This document shows, one piece after another, positions 15,263-24,094 of a stretch of 32,188 nucleotides of DNA. Under the pieces are notes generated by a model that was given only the letters and a program-made list of their open reading frames with translations, was not told the origin of the DNA and did no database searches. The stretch's first letter is position 1, and each line of letters opens with the position of its first letter. The stretch covers positions 1-32,188 of the forward strand of contig CAMEON010000024.1 of NCBI GenBank assembly GCA_945929845.1. The letters run 5' to 3'. The position numbers and the translations under genes are program-made. The stretch comes from an uncultured Clostridia bacterium (GTDB taxonomy: Bacteria > Bacillota > Clostridia > Oscillospirales > CAG-272).

Positions 15263-17884
15263 ATGACCAATCGTTTTACCCAAAGAGCGCAGAATGCGTT
15301 GAACAGTGCTCTGCAATCAGCCTCGGAGTTGGGTCACACCTATATCGGTTCGGAGCATATCCTGCTGGGGTTGCTCGCCGATCCGGAATCCATCTCCGCC
15401 AAGCTGTTGAGTGCCCGGGGGGTGGATGCGGACAAGGTTCGCCAAGCCGTCATTGACCTGGCCGGGGAGGGCGTACCCAGCCAGGTGTCCCCGGCTGACA
15501 TGACGCCCCGGATGCAGAAGATCATACAGGATTCCGCCTACATTTCCGTGCGGGCGGGGCAGAATTATATAGGTACGGAGCATCTGCTCCTGTCCTTGCT
15601 CAGCGAGCGGGACTGCGTGGCTGTCCGTATCTTGGAGAACCTGGGTGTGTCCGTGGATGCCCTTTGTGAGGATGTGGTGAAGTTCATGGGCGGCGTTCCC
15701 GGCGGCGAGACAGCCGACGGTGAGGAAGCCGGTATGTCGGCCTCCGGCAGCGGTGCTCCGGGTCAGGCCGGTCGGCAAAAGGCCGGTAGCAAGCGGGGGG
15801 ACAAGTCCCTTGCCTCCACACCGACGCTGGCGCAGTTTGGCCGTGATCTGACGGAAATGGCTCGCACAGGCAAGCTGGATCCCATCATCGGCCGTGACAC
15901 GGAAACGGATCGGGTAATCCAGATCCTGTCCCGTCGTACCAAGAACAACCCCTGCCTGATCGGTGAGCCTGGCGTGGGCAAGACCGCCGTGGTAGAGGGT
16001 CTGGCTCAACGGATCGCCGACGGGAATGTGCCGGAGACCATCCGGAACAAGACCATCGTGACCCTGGATCTGGCCGGCATGATTGCCGGTGCCAAGTACC
16101 GGGGCGAGTTTGAGGAGCGGTTCAAGAATGTGATGGAGGAGGTGCGCAAGAACCCCGACATCATCCTGTTCATTGATGAGATCCACACCATCGTGGGGGC
16201 CGGTGCCGCCGAGGGGGCTGTGGATGCCGCCAATATCATCAAGCCCACCCTGGCCCGGGGCGAGATGCAGGTCATCGGCGCCACCACCATTGCCGAGTAC
16301 CGAAAACACATCGAGAAGGATGCAGCTCTGGAGCGTCGGTTCCAGCCGGTGACGGTGGGCGAGCCTACCGAGGAGGAGGCCGTGCAGATTTTGAAGGGCC
16401 TGCGGCCGAAGTATGAGGCCCACCACAAGCTGAAGATCTCAGACGAGGCACTGGAGGCCGCTGTGCACCTGTCGGTGCGGTATATCCCGGATCGGTACCT
16501 GCCGGACAAGGCCATTGACCTTGTGGATGAAGCCGCTTCCCGGATGCGTATTTCCGCCCATACCTCCCCGCCTGACCTGAAGGAGATGGAAAACCGTCTG
16601 ACGGCGGTAGGCCGTGAGAAGGAGGAGGCCGTCAAGGCCCAGGATTTCGAGCGGGCCGCCCGGCTCCGTGATGAGGAGAAAAAGCTCCGCCAGTCCTACG
16701 AGGACTCCAAGTCCTCCTGGGCTAAGGAGCAGGATGCGGACGCCCTGACCGTGGGGGAGGACGAGATCGCCGACATTGTGACCCAGTGGACAGGCATACC
16801 GGTCAGCAAGTTGCTGGAGGGTGAGGGCGAAAAACTGCTCCATCTGGAGGACACCCTGCGCCAGCGTGTCATCGGCCAGGATGAGGCGGTGACAGCGGTG
16901 GCAAAGGCCATACGGCGTGGCCGGATGGGTCTGAAGGATCCCAAGCGTCCCATTGGCTCCTTCATCTTCTTAGGGCCTACCGGCGTGGGCAAGACCGAGC
17001 TGTCCAAGGCTCTGGCCGCCGCCATGTTCGGGGACGAGTCAGCCATGATCCGTCTGGACATGTCGGAGTATATGGAAAAGCACAGCGTGGCCAAGCTCAT
17101 CGGTTCGCCTCCCGGATATGTGGGCTTTGAGGAGGGTGGCCAGTTGACGGAGAAGATCCGCCGCCATCCCTACTCCGTGGTTCTGTTCGATGAGATCGAG
17201 AAGGCGCACCCCGATGTATTCAACATCCTGCTTCAGGTGCTGGACGACGGTATCCTGACGGATTCTCAGGGTCGCCGGGTGGACTTCAAGAACACTGTCA
17301 TCATCATGACCTCCAACCTGGGTGCCTCTGACCGGGGCGACCATAAGGCGTTGGGCTTCACCGCCGGTTCCATGACCGAGGAGAAGAACGCCGCCGCCCG
17401 GGAGCGGATGATGACCGCCCTGAAGGAGACCTTCCGCCCTGAGTTCATCAACCGTGTGGATGATATCATCGTGTTCCACTCCCTGGAGGAGCCGCAGATC
17501 CGGGCGATTGCCGCCCTGATGCTGGACGAGGTGCGCCGCCGTGTACTTGGTCTGAATGTGGGCATTGCATTTGACGATTCCGTTGCCGAGCTGGTGTCCA
17601 AGGAGGGCTTTGACCCGGTATATGGCGCAAGACCTCTGCACCGTGCGGTGGTTCGTCTGGTGGAGGATTCCTTCTCTACCGAGATGCTGGAGGGCAAGAT
17701 CAAGGCCGGGGACAGCGTGAAGGCCACAGCCGTGGATGGCCATGTGGTGTACGCCGTCAACGGAGCCAGCCAGGATGCCGGCACGCAGTCGGCCGACAGT
17801 CAGAACACGAACGGACAGACCGGCGATAAGCCGGACGATACGCCTGGTCAGTCTGAAAGCTCCGGTCAGGAGAACGGAATTTAA
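15263..17884 (+). CDS. clpC: ClpC, AAA+ unfoldase of the ClpCP protease
   Basis: An 873-residue class I Hsp100 ATPase that unfolds arginine-phosphorylated or adaptor-delivered proteins into ClpP. The ATG at 15263 has GGGAG 8 bases upstream; the GTG at 15254 falls in that site. Domains in order: two Clp-N repeats (about 1-140), a Gly/Ser-rich linker (145-180), AAA1 with GEPGVGKT (234-241) and [13 protein letters not shown], the coiled middle domain with a UVR-like [15 protein letters not shown]2 with GPTGVGKT and [13 protein letters not shown], and the C-terminal D2-small domain. An unusual ~40-residue Gln/Asp/Thr-rich hydrophilic tail follows the normal end. It is the last gene of the operon and is followed by a terminator. 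Confidence 0.96.
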   Translation: MTNRFTQRAQNALNSALQSASELGHTYIGSEHILLGLLADPESISAKLLSARGVDADKVRQAVIDLAGEGVPSQVSPADMTPRMQKIIQDSAYISVRAGQNYIGTEHLLLSLLSERDCVAVRILENLGVSVDALCEDVVKFMGGVPGGETADGEEAGMSASGSGAPGQAGRQKAGSKRGDKSLASTPTLAQFGRDLTEMARTGKLDPIIGRDTETDRVIQILSRRTKNNPCLIGEPGVGKTAVVEGLAQRIADGNVPETIRNKTIVTLDLAGMIAGAKYRGEFEERFKNVMEEVRKNPDIILFIDEIHTIVGAGAAEGAVDAANIIKPTLARGEMQVIGATTIAEYRKHIEKDAALERRFQPVTVGEPTEEEAVQILKGLRPKYEAHHKLKISDEALEAAVHLSVRYIPDRYLPDKAIDLVDEAASRMRISAHTSPPDLKEMENRLTAVGREKEEAVKAQDFERAARLRDEEKKLRQSYEDSKSSWAKEQDADALTVGEDEIADIVTQWTGIPVSKLLEGEGEKLLHLEDTLRQRVIGQDEAVTAVAKAIRRGRMGLKDPKRPIGSFIFLGPTGVGKTELSKALAAAMFGDESAMIRLDMSEYMEKHSVAKLIGSPPGYVGFEEGGQLTEKIRRHPYSVVLFDEIEKAHPDVFNILLQVLDDGILTDSQGRRVDFKNTVIIMTSNLGASDRGDHKALGFTAGSMTEEKNAAARERMMTALKETFRPEFINRVDDIIVFHSLEEPQIRAIAALMLDEVRRRVLGLNVGIAFDDSVAELVSKEGFDPVYGARPLHRAVVRLVEDSFSTEMLEGKIKAGDSVKATAVDGHVVYAVNGASQDAGTQSADSQNTNGQTGDKPDDTPGQSESSGQENGI

Positions 17885-17897
17885 CCCGCCTTAGAAT

Positions 17898-17933
17898 AAA
17901 GGAGCGGCTCACAGAAGCCGCCCCTTTATTTTT
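17898..17933. terminator. Terminator between convergent clpC and symporter genes
   Basis: AAAGG-GCGGCT pairs with AGCCGC-CCTTT (one internal A/C mismatch) around a CACAGA loop, followed by ATTTTTA. It is 13 bases after the clpC stop. The T-tract overlaps the 3' end of the minus-strand symporter gene, so it may serve both. Confidence 0.8.
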
Positions 17934-19449
17934 ATCCACCGATACCGGATTCAATATCCGACTTGAATTCAGCGTTCAACTCGGGATAGGCCGACAGCAT
18001 GGGTTCGACCTTGCTTCCCTTCTTGCGTTCGTAGTAGTTCTTGGTGATCTTTGCAACAAGACCGGAAAGGGCGATGACGCCGATGAGGTTGGGGATCGCC
18101 ATCAGGCCGTTGCAGGTATCGGAGATATCCCACGCCAGACTGCTCTCAATGACAGCGGAGGCCACAATCAGCAGGACATACAGCACCTTGAAGCAGACCA
18201 CGGCGATCTTCTGCCCCTTGACGCCCAGCTTCTGGAAGACAAATTCCGTAGCCTTTTCCCCGTAGTAAGACCAGGCCAGAATGGTGGTGAAGGCGAACAT
18301 GGGCAGGATGATCGTGAAGACAACGATACCAAAGCCGCTGAAATTCTGAGAGAAGACCAGAATGGCGGTCTCCGTATCGTTTTCCGCACCTGTCAGCGCA
18401 TTCAGATCCAGGGTGGTCAGCATCATCATGGCAGACAGCGTGCAGATGATGAAGGTATCAAAGAAGACCTCAAACACACCCCACAGACCCTGCTTGACCG
18501 GCTCCCTGACCTCGGACGCGGAGTGGGCAATGACAGAGGAACCAAGGCCGGCCTCGTTGGAGAACACACCACGGGCCATGCCCTTCCGAATGACTGTGGC
18601 GAAGGCATATCCCATGATACCGCCGGCGGCGGCCTTGAAGTTGAAGGCGCAGGTGAAGATGGAAGCGAGCGCAGAGGGCACTGCCTTGATGTGCATACAG
18701 ATGGTGATGAGTGCCATGACAATGAACAGGAGGGACATGACCGGCACCAGCTTGGAGGCTACCTTTCCGATGCGCTTGATGCCACCGATGATGATGAGGG
18801 CTGTCAGTCCGGCTACGATGACACCGATGATCAGCTTCACCACCGTGGCATTCTGATAGTCATACACATAGCCCACCGCATTGGTGATGGTGCTGGATAT
18901 TTTATTTGTCTGTGCACCGCTCATACCTATAGCGGCCAGCATGGCGAAGACGGCGGCTACATAGCCCAGCCACTTCCATTTCATACCGTAGGAGATGTAG
19001 TAGAAGGCACCGCCAGACAGATGACCCTCGCTGTTCTTCTTACGGAAGTACAGACCCAGCACATTCTCGGCGTAGTTGGTCACCATACCGAAGAAAGCGG
19101 ATACCCACATCCAGAAAACAGCGCCCGGGCCTCCGGTCAGGATGGCAGCGGTGACACCTATGATATTACCCGTGCCTACCGTGCCGGAGATGGCGGCGGA
19201 AAAGGCTTCAAACTGGGAGACAGTATGGATGCTGTCCGTCTTCTTGTCCTTCTTCCTGCCGATACTCTTGACGGTGGGAATGATGGTGGAGTTCATGGAG
19301 TCCCCGAATTTCCTGATCTGCAGGAACCGAGTGCGGATGGACAGGAGCAGACCTGTGCCCAGGATCAGGACAATGACAGGCCAGCCCCATACGATGTTGT
19401 TGATGAAGCCGTTCACCTTTGTAACGACTTCGATGATGGAATTCCACAT
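17932..19449 (-). CDS. AgcS-family sodium:alanine/glycine symporter
   Basis: A 505-residue membrane protein with about 10-11 hydrophobic segments, starting at an ATG 8 bases after GGAGG. It belongs to the alanine/glycine:cation symporter family, which imports alanine or glycine with Na+. Family hallmarks are SAAISGTVGTGNIIGVTAAI near the N-terminus, GGAFYYISYGMKWKW, and the signature RGMFSNEAGLGSS-like ARGVFSNEAGLGSSVIAHSA. The C-terminal tail is short and charged. A tandem glycine riboswitch and terminator lie in its leader, supporting glycine or alanine as the transported amino acid. Transporter family is certain; the exact substrate is inferred from the riboswitch. Confidence 0.94.
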   Translation of the reverse strand: MWNSIIEVVTKVNGFINNIVWGWPVIVLILGTGLLLSIRTRFLQIRKFGDSMNSTIIPTVKSIGRKKDKKTDSIHTVSQFEAFSAAISGTVGTGNIIGVTAAILTGGPGAVFWMWVSAFFGMVTNYAENVLGLYFRKKNSEGHLSGGAFYYISYGMKWKWLGYVAAVFAMLAAIGMSGAQTNKISSTITNAVGYVYDYQNATVVKLIIGVIVAGLTALIIIGGIKRIGKVASKLVPVMSLLFIVMALITICMHIKAVPSALASIFTCAFNFKAAAGGIMGYAFATVIRKGMARGVFSNEAGLGSSVIAHSASEVREPVKQGLWGVFEVFFDTFIICTLSAMMMLTTLDLNALTGAENDTETAILVFSQNFSGFGIVVFTIILPMFAFTTILAWSYYGEKATEFVFQKLGVKGQKIAVVCFKVLYVLLIVASAVIESSLAWDISDTCNGLMAIPNLIGVIALSGLVAKITKNYYERKKGSKVEPMLSAYPELNAEFKSDIESGIGG

Positions 19450-19475
19450 AATGCGGCCTCCGTGTGAATGGATTC

Positions 19476-19505
19476 AAAAACAAAAAGAGCCAAACATTGT
19501 TTGGC
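19476..19505 (-). terminator. Riboswitch-linked intrinsic terminator upstream of the symporter
   Basis: On the minus strand GCCAAAC-AAT-GTTTGGC is followed by TCTTTTTGTTTTT. It lies between the glycine aptamers and the start codon, so it is probably the expression platform rather than the end of a gene. Confidence 0.85.
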
Positions 19506-19594
19506 CCCGGAAGCCGCATCGCTTCCCTCCCCCGACAGGCCGTCATGCGGGCATACCGAATGGCAGGCTGATGTAGCAGGGACATCCCTTGCGG

Positions 19595-19793
19595 TGCGCT
19601 GACTCCGTCCTTTTGCCTGAGAGATTCGTCGTGACTATGTCAGCTACGGCTGAACACTGTCCCGGCTTTCACCTTCGGCACCCATGTGAGTGGACTTCTC
19701 CGGAGCGCTATCGGCGTACAGTCCCGCCCTCATCAGGGCACCTGAAAGTGTTACATCTTCGGTGGCCTCCGGACGCACCACCTCCCTGTGGCT
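19595..19793 (-). promoter_or_regulatory. Tandem glycine riboswitch
   Basis: Read on the minus strand, aptamer 1 (about 19717-19789) contains CCACCGAAGATGTAAC and TTTCAGGTGCCC, closed by ACAG/CTGT. Aptamer 2 (about 19596-19708) contains GGTGCCGAAGGTGAAAGCC and CTCTCAGGCAAAAGGACGG, closed by CTCCG/CGGAG. These match the conserved cores of the glycine riboswitch (gcvT element). It controls the AgcS symporter through the terminator at 19476-19505. Whether glycine turns the gene on or off cannot be read directly. Confidence 0.93.
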
Positions 19794-19849
19794 CGCCCCT
19801 CCGCCCTTTCCTGCACGCTTCATGTAGCAGATTTTATTCTTGTGTCGGT

Positions 19850-19878
19850 ATTATAGCACATTTTCCCCCATATGGCAA
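19850..19878 (-). promoter_or_regulatory. Promoter of the riboswitch-symporter transcript
   Basis: TTGCCA and TATAAT on the minus strand with a 17-base spacer, about 50 bases upstream of the first aptamer. Confidence 0.8.
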
Positions 19879-19916
19879 TACCTTTCGCAGAAAAAACCAA
19901 CTTTTTTGCAAAATCG

Positions 19917-19926
19917 GTTACAGTTC
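19917..19926 (-). repeat. Partial copy of the GAACTGTAAC motif
   Basis: GTTACAGTTC (GAACTGTAAC on the minus strand) is the 10-base core of the motif seen at 41-56, 8639-8654 and 8878-8889. It lies between the divergent symporter and antiporter promoters. A 10-mer alone could be chance, but again the location is intergenic. Confidence 0.35.
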
Positions 19927-19982
19927 GGGCACTTGACCGGCACAGCGTGCGACGGTTCCTTCAAGAAAATCCCCGGTTCCTC

Positions 19983-20011
19983 TTGACTTCTTTCCCCCGG
20001 TTTGCTATAAT
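19983..20011 (+). promoter_or_regulatory. Promoter of the cation:proton antiporter
   Basis: TTGACT, a 17-base spacer and TATAAT, 62 bases upstream of the start codon: a near-perfect consensus promoter. Confidence 0.85.
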
Positions 20012-20073
20012 ATGTGCTTGGTTCAACCGAACCGCTACTTTTCCGTTTTGATGTACGGAATGGAGGTCACTTT

Positions 20074-21369
20074 ATGCAAACCTTACTTGCTTTGTCTGTT
20101 GCTCTGTTCGCCGGGCTGATGATGTCACGGCTGACCAAGCTATGGAATCTTCCTGCTGTCACCGCCTATCTGGTCGCCGGTGTGCTGATCGGGCCGTACT
20201 GCCTGGGGCGACTTGGCTTCCCGGGTCTGGGGTTCATTTCTGCCGCGGATGTAGAGAATTATTCCATCATATCCGATGTGGCTCTGGGGTTCATCGCCTT
20301 CACCATGGGCAATGAGTTCCGGCTTTCCAGCCTGAAGCAGACCGGAAAGAAAGCGGTCGTCATTGCGGTTTTCCAGGCGGTAACGGCGACTGTGTTCGTC
20401 GACATTGCCTTGATCGGCCTGCACTTCCTGATTCCGGAGGATCTACCCCTGTCTGCGGCCATCACGCTGGGTGCCATTGCCACCGCCACCGCCCCGGCCG
20501 CCACACTGATGGTCATCAAGCAGTATAAGGCGGAAGGCCCGGTCACAAAGATGCTGTTGCCGGTGGTTGCTCTGGACGATGTGGTGGGGCTGATCGTCTT
20601 CGCCATTTCCTTCGGCATCGCCAAGGCCATGGAGTTCGGCCAGATCGACCTTGTCTCCGTGCTGGTCAATCCGTTGGTCGAGGTGGTCGCCTCCGTCGCA
20701 CTGGGCGGACTCATCGGACTGATCTTCCACCTGATCGAGGGCTTCTTCCACTCCCGCAGTAAGCGGATGAGCATTTCCGTCTGCTTCGTATTCCTGGCCA
20801 CCGCCCTGTCCATGACGGAATTCCACATCGGCGCTGTGACCATCAGCTTCTCCTCCCTGCTGGTCTGCATGTCCATGGGTACCGTCTTCTGCAACCTGTG
20901 CTCCTTCTCGGAGGAGCTGATGGATCGCATGGACCGCTGGACCGGACCGATCATGGTGCTGTTCTTTGTGATCAGCGGTGCCGGGCTGGAGCTGAAGGTC
21001 TTTGCCCACTGGCAGATCGTGCTGGCTGGCCTTGTATTCATCCTGATTCGCTCGGTAGGAAAGATCGTGGGTGCCGGTGTCTCCTCCCGATTCATGCACT
21101 GTGAGCCAACGGTTCAGAAGTACCTGGGTATCACCCTGTTGCCTCAGGCCGGCGTGTGTCTGGGTATGTCCCTGATCGCCCTGTCGCTGGGCGAGTCCGG
21201 CATCATCATACGCAACATTGCGCTATTCGCTGTCCTGGTCTACGAGCTGGTCGGGCCTCTGCTGACCAAGATCGCCCTGGACAAAGCCGGAGAGATCACC
21301 GAAAAGCCTGTGCCTCCCCGCCTCCTAGCCAAGCAACAGCAGAAGCAAGGGAAAGGCAAAGACATCTGA
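20074..21369 (+). CDS. CPA2-type cation:proton antiporter (Na+/H+ exchanger family)
   Basis: The ATG at 20074 (MQTLLALS) has TGGAGG 7 bases upstream and is preferred to the ORF start at 20014. The protein has 431 residues with about 12 hydrophobic segments, the size of a stand-alone Na_H_Exchanger domain (PF00999). The family core is visible as GAIATATAPAATLMVIKQY followed by LPVVALDDVVGLIVFAISFG, where the paired acidic residues carry the proton/cation cycle. There is no C-terminal TrkA-N or TrkA-C regulatory domain as in KefB/KefC, only a short Lys/Gln-rich tail. Na+ or K+ cannot be decided. It may recycle Na+ used by the neighbouring symporter (inference). It ends at a bidirectional terminator. 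Confidence 0.9.
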   Translation: MQTLLALSVALFAGLMMSRLTKLWNLPAVTAYLVAGVLIGPYCLGRLGFPGLGFISAADVENYSIISDVALGFIAFTMGNEFRLSSLKQTGKKAVVIAVFQAVTATVFVDIALIGLHFLIPEDLPLSAAITLGAIATATAPAATLMVIKQYKAEGPVTKMLLPVVALDDVVGLIVFAISFGIAKAMEFGQIDLVSVLVNPLVEVVASVALGGLIGLIFHLIEGFFHSRSKRMSISVCFVFLATALSMTEFHIGAVTISFSSLLVCMSMGTVFCNLCSFSEELMDRMDRWTGPIMVLFFVISGAGLELKVFAHWQIVLAGLVFILIRSVGKIVGAGVSSRFMHCEPTVQKYLGITLLPQAGVCLGMSLIALSLGESGIIIRNIALFAVLVYELVGPLLTKIALDKAGEITEKPVPPRLLAKQQQKQGKGKDI

Positions 21370-21396
21370 TACATCCATCTTTCCCCATAATTCTGA

Positions 21397-21452
21397 AAAT
21401 GGGCCACGCCGCCGGAAGTTCCGGTCGAGCGGTGGCCCATTTCTGTTTTTTT
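21397..21452. terminator. Bidirectional terminator between antiporter and amidase genes
   Basis: AAATGGGCCAC pairs with GTGGCCCATTT, with further pairing inside the GC-rich loop, followed by a T-rich run. The A-run on the left side can serve the convergent minus-strand amidase gene. Confidence 0.85.
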
Positions 21453-21476
21453 CAGTTTTCGCTCACCGAGTGGAGG

Positions 21477-22481
21477 TTACGGCTCCCCCTCTGCCCCATC
21501 CGCCAGAGCCGCAAAGTAGGCATCCAGCCCGTCGGCGATCCCCTTGGCGGCGGCTTCGCGGAATTCATCGGTGGCCATGGTCTCATCATCCTCCCGGTTG
21601 GTCATAAAGCCCATTTCCAGGATGGTGGTAGGCACCTGGCTCCAGTTGGTTCCGGCCTTGGTGTCTGTTTCCCACACATTCAGCTTCTCTATTCCGGTAG
21701 ACTGACAGTATGCGTCCAGAATACAGTCGGACAAAAGGCGGCTCTCCGGATACACAGCGGCGCAGTCCGGATAGGGGTTGTTCGCCGTCTGGCAGACCAT
21801 CATCGCCCCTTTTTTGGTGTCATCATCCCAACCGTTGGCATGAATACGAATAAACGCATCCGCAATATACTTGTTGGCAAGCTGTGCCCGTTCAACATTG
21901 CTGATGTTCACCTCGTTGGTCTCCCGTATCATGACCACGCTGTATCCCCTCTCCAGCAGTTCATCCCGCAGGAGGAGCGCCACCTGAAGGTTCAGCTCAT
22001 ACTCCATCCCCCCGGTGAAGGTGCCGGTGGTTCCCCAGGACACCTTGGCCTGCTCCTCCTCGGCACCCGGTCCCACCGGTTCCTTCTCGGCGTTGCCCTC
22101 CTTCTGATGTCCGGCATCAATGACAATGATCTTATTCCGGTTCTCCCCGGTGCCAACATAGAAGATGTCGGTTCCCTCGTGAGCCTCTCCGGTGTAAAGT
22201 ACGCTATTTCCCGGCAGGCTCGGTTGACTCTCTTCTGACCCGTCCTGAGCCGCCAGCGTGCCTACCACCATATCCCCGGTCGCCAATGTCTCCGCATCGG
22301 TGGTTGACCAAAGCCATGCCCATGTGCCTCCGCAGGCACTGCCCGTCATCACAAGGACGGCGGCCAGCCCGGCAACAAGGCATCGCCAAAGAAAGCTCCG
22401 GCTCCTCTGTCTTCGGGTAGCTCCTGATGTATGTCCGGCACCGGTTCTTCCGCCGGTTTGTTTGATTTGATTCTTGCGCAT
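21477..22481 (-). CDS. N-acetylmuramoyl-L-alanine amidase (Amidase_3), membrane-anchored or secreted
   Basis: A 334-residue zinc amidase that cleaves the MurNAc-L-Ala bond of peptidoglycan outside the cell. A hydrophobic segment (about 31-50) after a basic, Arg-rich N-terminus acts as membrane anchor or signal. Residues about 115-325 are the Amidase_3 fold: IVIDAGHQ (zinc His), GGMEYELNL (zinc Glu), FIRIHANG (zinc His) and TTILEMGFMTN (catalytic Glu). It lacks SH3 or other wall-binding repeats. A roughly 60-residue Ser/Gly-rich linker follows the anchor. The ribosome site (GGTAAGGGA) is modest. It lies 84 bases after the GH99-like lipoprotein gene and is probably the last gene of that operon. 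Confidence 0.9.
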   Translation of the reverse strand: MRKNQIKQTGGRTGAGHTSGATRRQRSRSFLWRCLVAGLAAVLVMTGSACGGTWAWLWSTTDAETLATGDMVVGTLAAQDGSEESQPSLPGNSVLYTGEAHEGTDIFYVGTGENRNKIIVIDAGHQKEGNAEKEPVGPGAEEEQAKVSWGTTGTFTGGMEYELNLQVALLLRDELLERGYSVVMIRETNEVNISNVERAQLANKYIADAFIRIHANGWDDDTKKGAMMVCQTANNPYPDCAAVYPESRLLSDCILDAYCQSTGIEKLNVWETDTKAGTNWSQVPTTILEMGFMTNREDDETMATDEFREAAAKGIADGLDAYFAALADGAEGEP

Positions 22482-22565
22482 ATCTGTTCCCTTACCTTCG
22501 CCGCCAGGGCGGCTGTGTAATGCTGTGTAATGATGTTGCCCCGACCCTCTCCGGGGGCTGACACA

Positions 22566-24050
22566 TCAGCCCCCTAATTTGGAAGTGGCCGCATCCATGT
22601 ACATTCTGTAATATCTGTCCACCCGACTCTCATACCCTTCCTTCACAAGGACAGGACACGGAAGGCCGGACTTGTAATAGGCGACATACTGCTTCAGCCA
22701 CTGATAGTAGGCATCCCCGTGGCCGCCCTCCATGGGCTCTATGTCCCGGCTGTAATTCTGGTTATACTCGTCATAGAATACATACCCGCCGTTCCCGTCA
22801 GGGTACCGCTGGGCGACCCACTCGTTCCACCAGCACAGCGTCACCACCTTGGGGTGTACCTCAAAGGCCCATGTCCACTGACAGTACCAGAATATGCCGT
22901 TGTTCCTCGGATGGGCATTGCTTGTATTGGACATCTGGGTCTCCTGGGAGGCCGTAGCCACACTGACCTGCTCCGGTTTGCCTTCGGCATCCGGGGTCAC
23001 AAGGCCGTAGTTGTACACATTCAGGTAGTTCCATCCGTTCACGGAGGTATCACGCTGTAATCCCCACATCCTGCGCACGGTATACAGCTCCGGCAGGGGG
23101 AAGTCCTCCGGGTAGGTATGGGTAGTCAGCAGGAAGGGCTTTCCCTCCCAGTATACAAAGCAGTCCTTCCAATCCTCATGGCAGAGGTACCGGTCGTACA
23201 GCTCCTGATACAGTGGGCCCTCGCTACTGCCCACCCAGAAGACCATGTACGGTGTTCCCTTGCCTTCAGCCCGCATCTCCAGAATGGTCTCACACATAGC
23301 GTCCAACGGGATCTGGATGTAGCTCATCCATGCGCTCCGGTTGCCGCCCAGATACCCGTCTCCCGCATTGGTCAGGTCAAGGATGATGAAGTCCACCCCG
23401 GCCTCGTACAGCATGGTCATGTTGTTGCGGATGGCTGTTTTATCCGAGCTACGGTAGTAGCCCTGGGCAGGCTTGGCCCAGTAATGGAAGGCATACACAG
23501 GTCCCCAGTCCTGAAGTCCCTGTTCCACCTCGGTGACATTGTACCAGGTCTCCACCGGATCCGTCCCGGTGCCCAGGATGGCATCAAACCACACCGAGTA
23601 GCAGATGGAGATCAAGTCCTCTTTATCCGTGATGTCCAGGCCCAGCGCATTATCGCCCACCGGCGTGACACTGACCGAGATCACGGTTCCGTCCTGGTCG
23701 TAGACCGGCTCATAGTCCACCTTTCCCTCATTGAACACGCCGGTGTCCGGTGTCCATAGCTGGAGCTCCGTGGCAGCCTCCGTCACGGTCTCCGGTTCTG
23801 TCTCTGTAGGTACTTCGGCAGGCTGGTTTGTCTCCGTGTCCGTCACGGTAGCCTCCTCCGGCCTATTCTCAGGTTCCGTCGCATCCTGCGTCGGGTCTGT
23901 GGCATCCGTGGTCGCCCCACTTGTGACCGGCTCCGTGGAGGCGGGCGTGTTTCCGCCCCCACAGGCGCAGAGAAGAATGGCGATCAGAGCCAGAATCATC
24001 AGGATAGCCAGGGTGCACAGTCGGCACCGTATATTCTGCCGTCGTTTCAT
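22566..24050 (-). CDS. GH71/GH99-like lipoprotein (paralogue A, short form)
   Basis: A 494-residue lipoprotein. The signal MKRRQNIRCRLC...AILLCAC places the lipid-modified Cys at about 30. A Thr/Glu/Pro-rich spacer (about 35-95) reaches across the wall, and a WTPDTGVFNEGKV motif shared with the next gene follows. The catalytic-type domain (about 140-480) has WFDAI, FHYWAKPAQGYYRSSD, AGVDFIILDLTNAGDG, GKPFLLTT, WWNEWVAQR and YSRDIEPMEGGHGDAYY. This pattern resembles GH71/GH99-like TIM barrels (endo-acting alpha-glycan hydrolases), with acidic residues in DLTN, NEW and DIEP as candidates for catalysis. The substrate is unknown. It starts 44 bases after the 24095-26293 gene and shares its operon. 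Confidence 0.75.
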   Translation of the reverse strand: MKRRQNIRCRLCTLAILMILALIAILLCACGGGNTPASTEPVTSGATTDATDPTQDATEPENRPEEATVTDTETNQPAEVPTETEPETVTEAATELQLWTPDTGVFNEGKVDYEPVYDQDGTVISVSVTPVGDNALGLDITDKEDLISICYSVWFDAILGTGTDPVETWYNVTEVEQGLQDWGPVYAFHYWAKPAQGYYRSSDKTAIRNNMTMLYEAGVDFIILDLTNAGDGYLGGNRSAWMSYIQIPLDAMCETILEMRAEGKGTPYMVFWVGSSEGPLYQELYDRYLCHEDWKDCFVYWEGKPFLLTTHTYPEDFPLPELYTVRRMWGLQRDTSVNGWNYLNVYNYGLVTPDAEGKPEQVSVATASQETQMSNTSNAHPRNNGIFWYCQWTWAFEVHPKVVTLCWWNEWVAQRYPDGNGGYVFYDEYNQNYSRDIEPMEGGHGDAYYQWLKQYVAYYKSGLPCPVLVKEGYESRVDRYYRMYMDAATSKLGG

Positions 24051-24094
24051 GCTATGCTCTTTCCTCTCTTTCTCTCTGTTTCAGTTTCCGGAAT

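Noticed and set aside
13487-15316. 609-residue minus-strand ORF opposite ctsR-mcsA-mcsB
   Set aside because: It is a His/Gly/Gln-rich antisense shadow of well-recognised genes; high GC keeps the opposite frame open.
22349-22564. 71-residue minus-strand ORF overlapping the amidase N-terminus
   Set aside because: It overlaps the anchor-coding part of the amidase gene in another frame, has no good ribosome site and no family resemblance.
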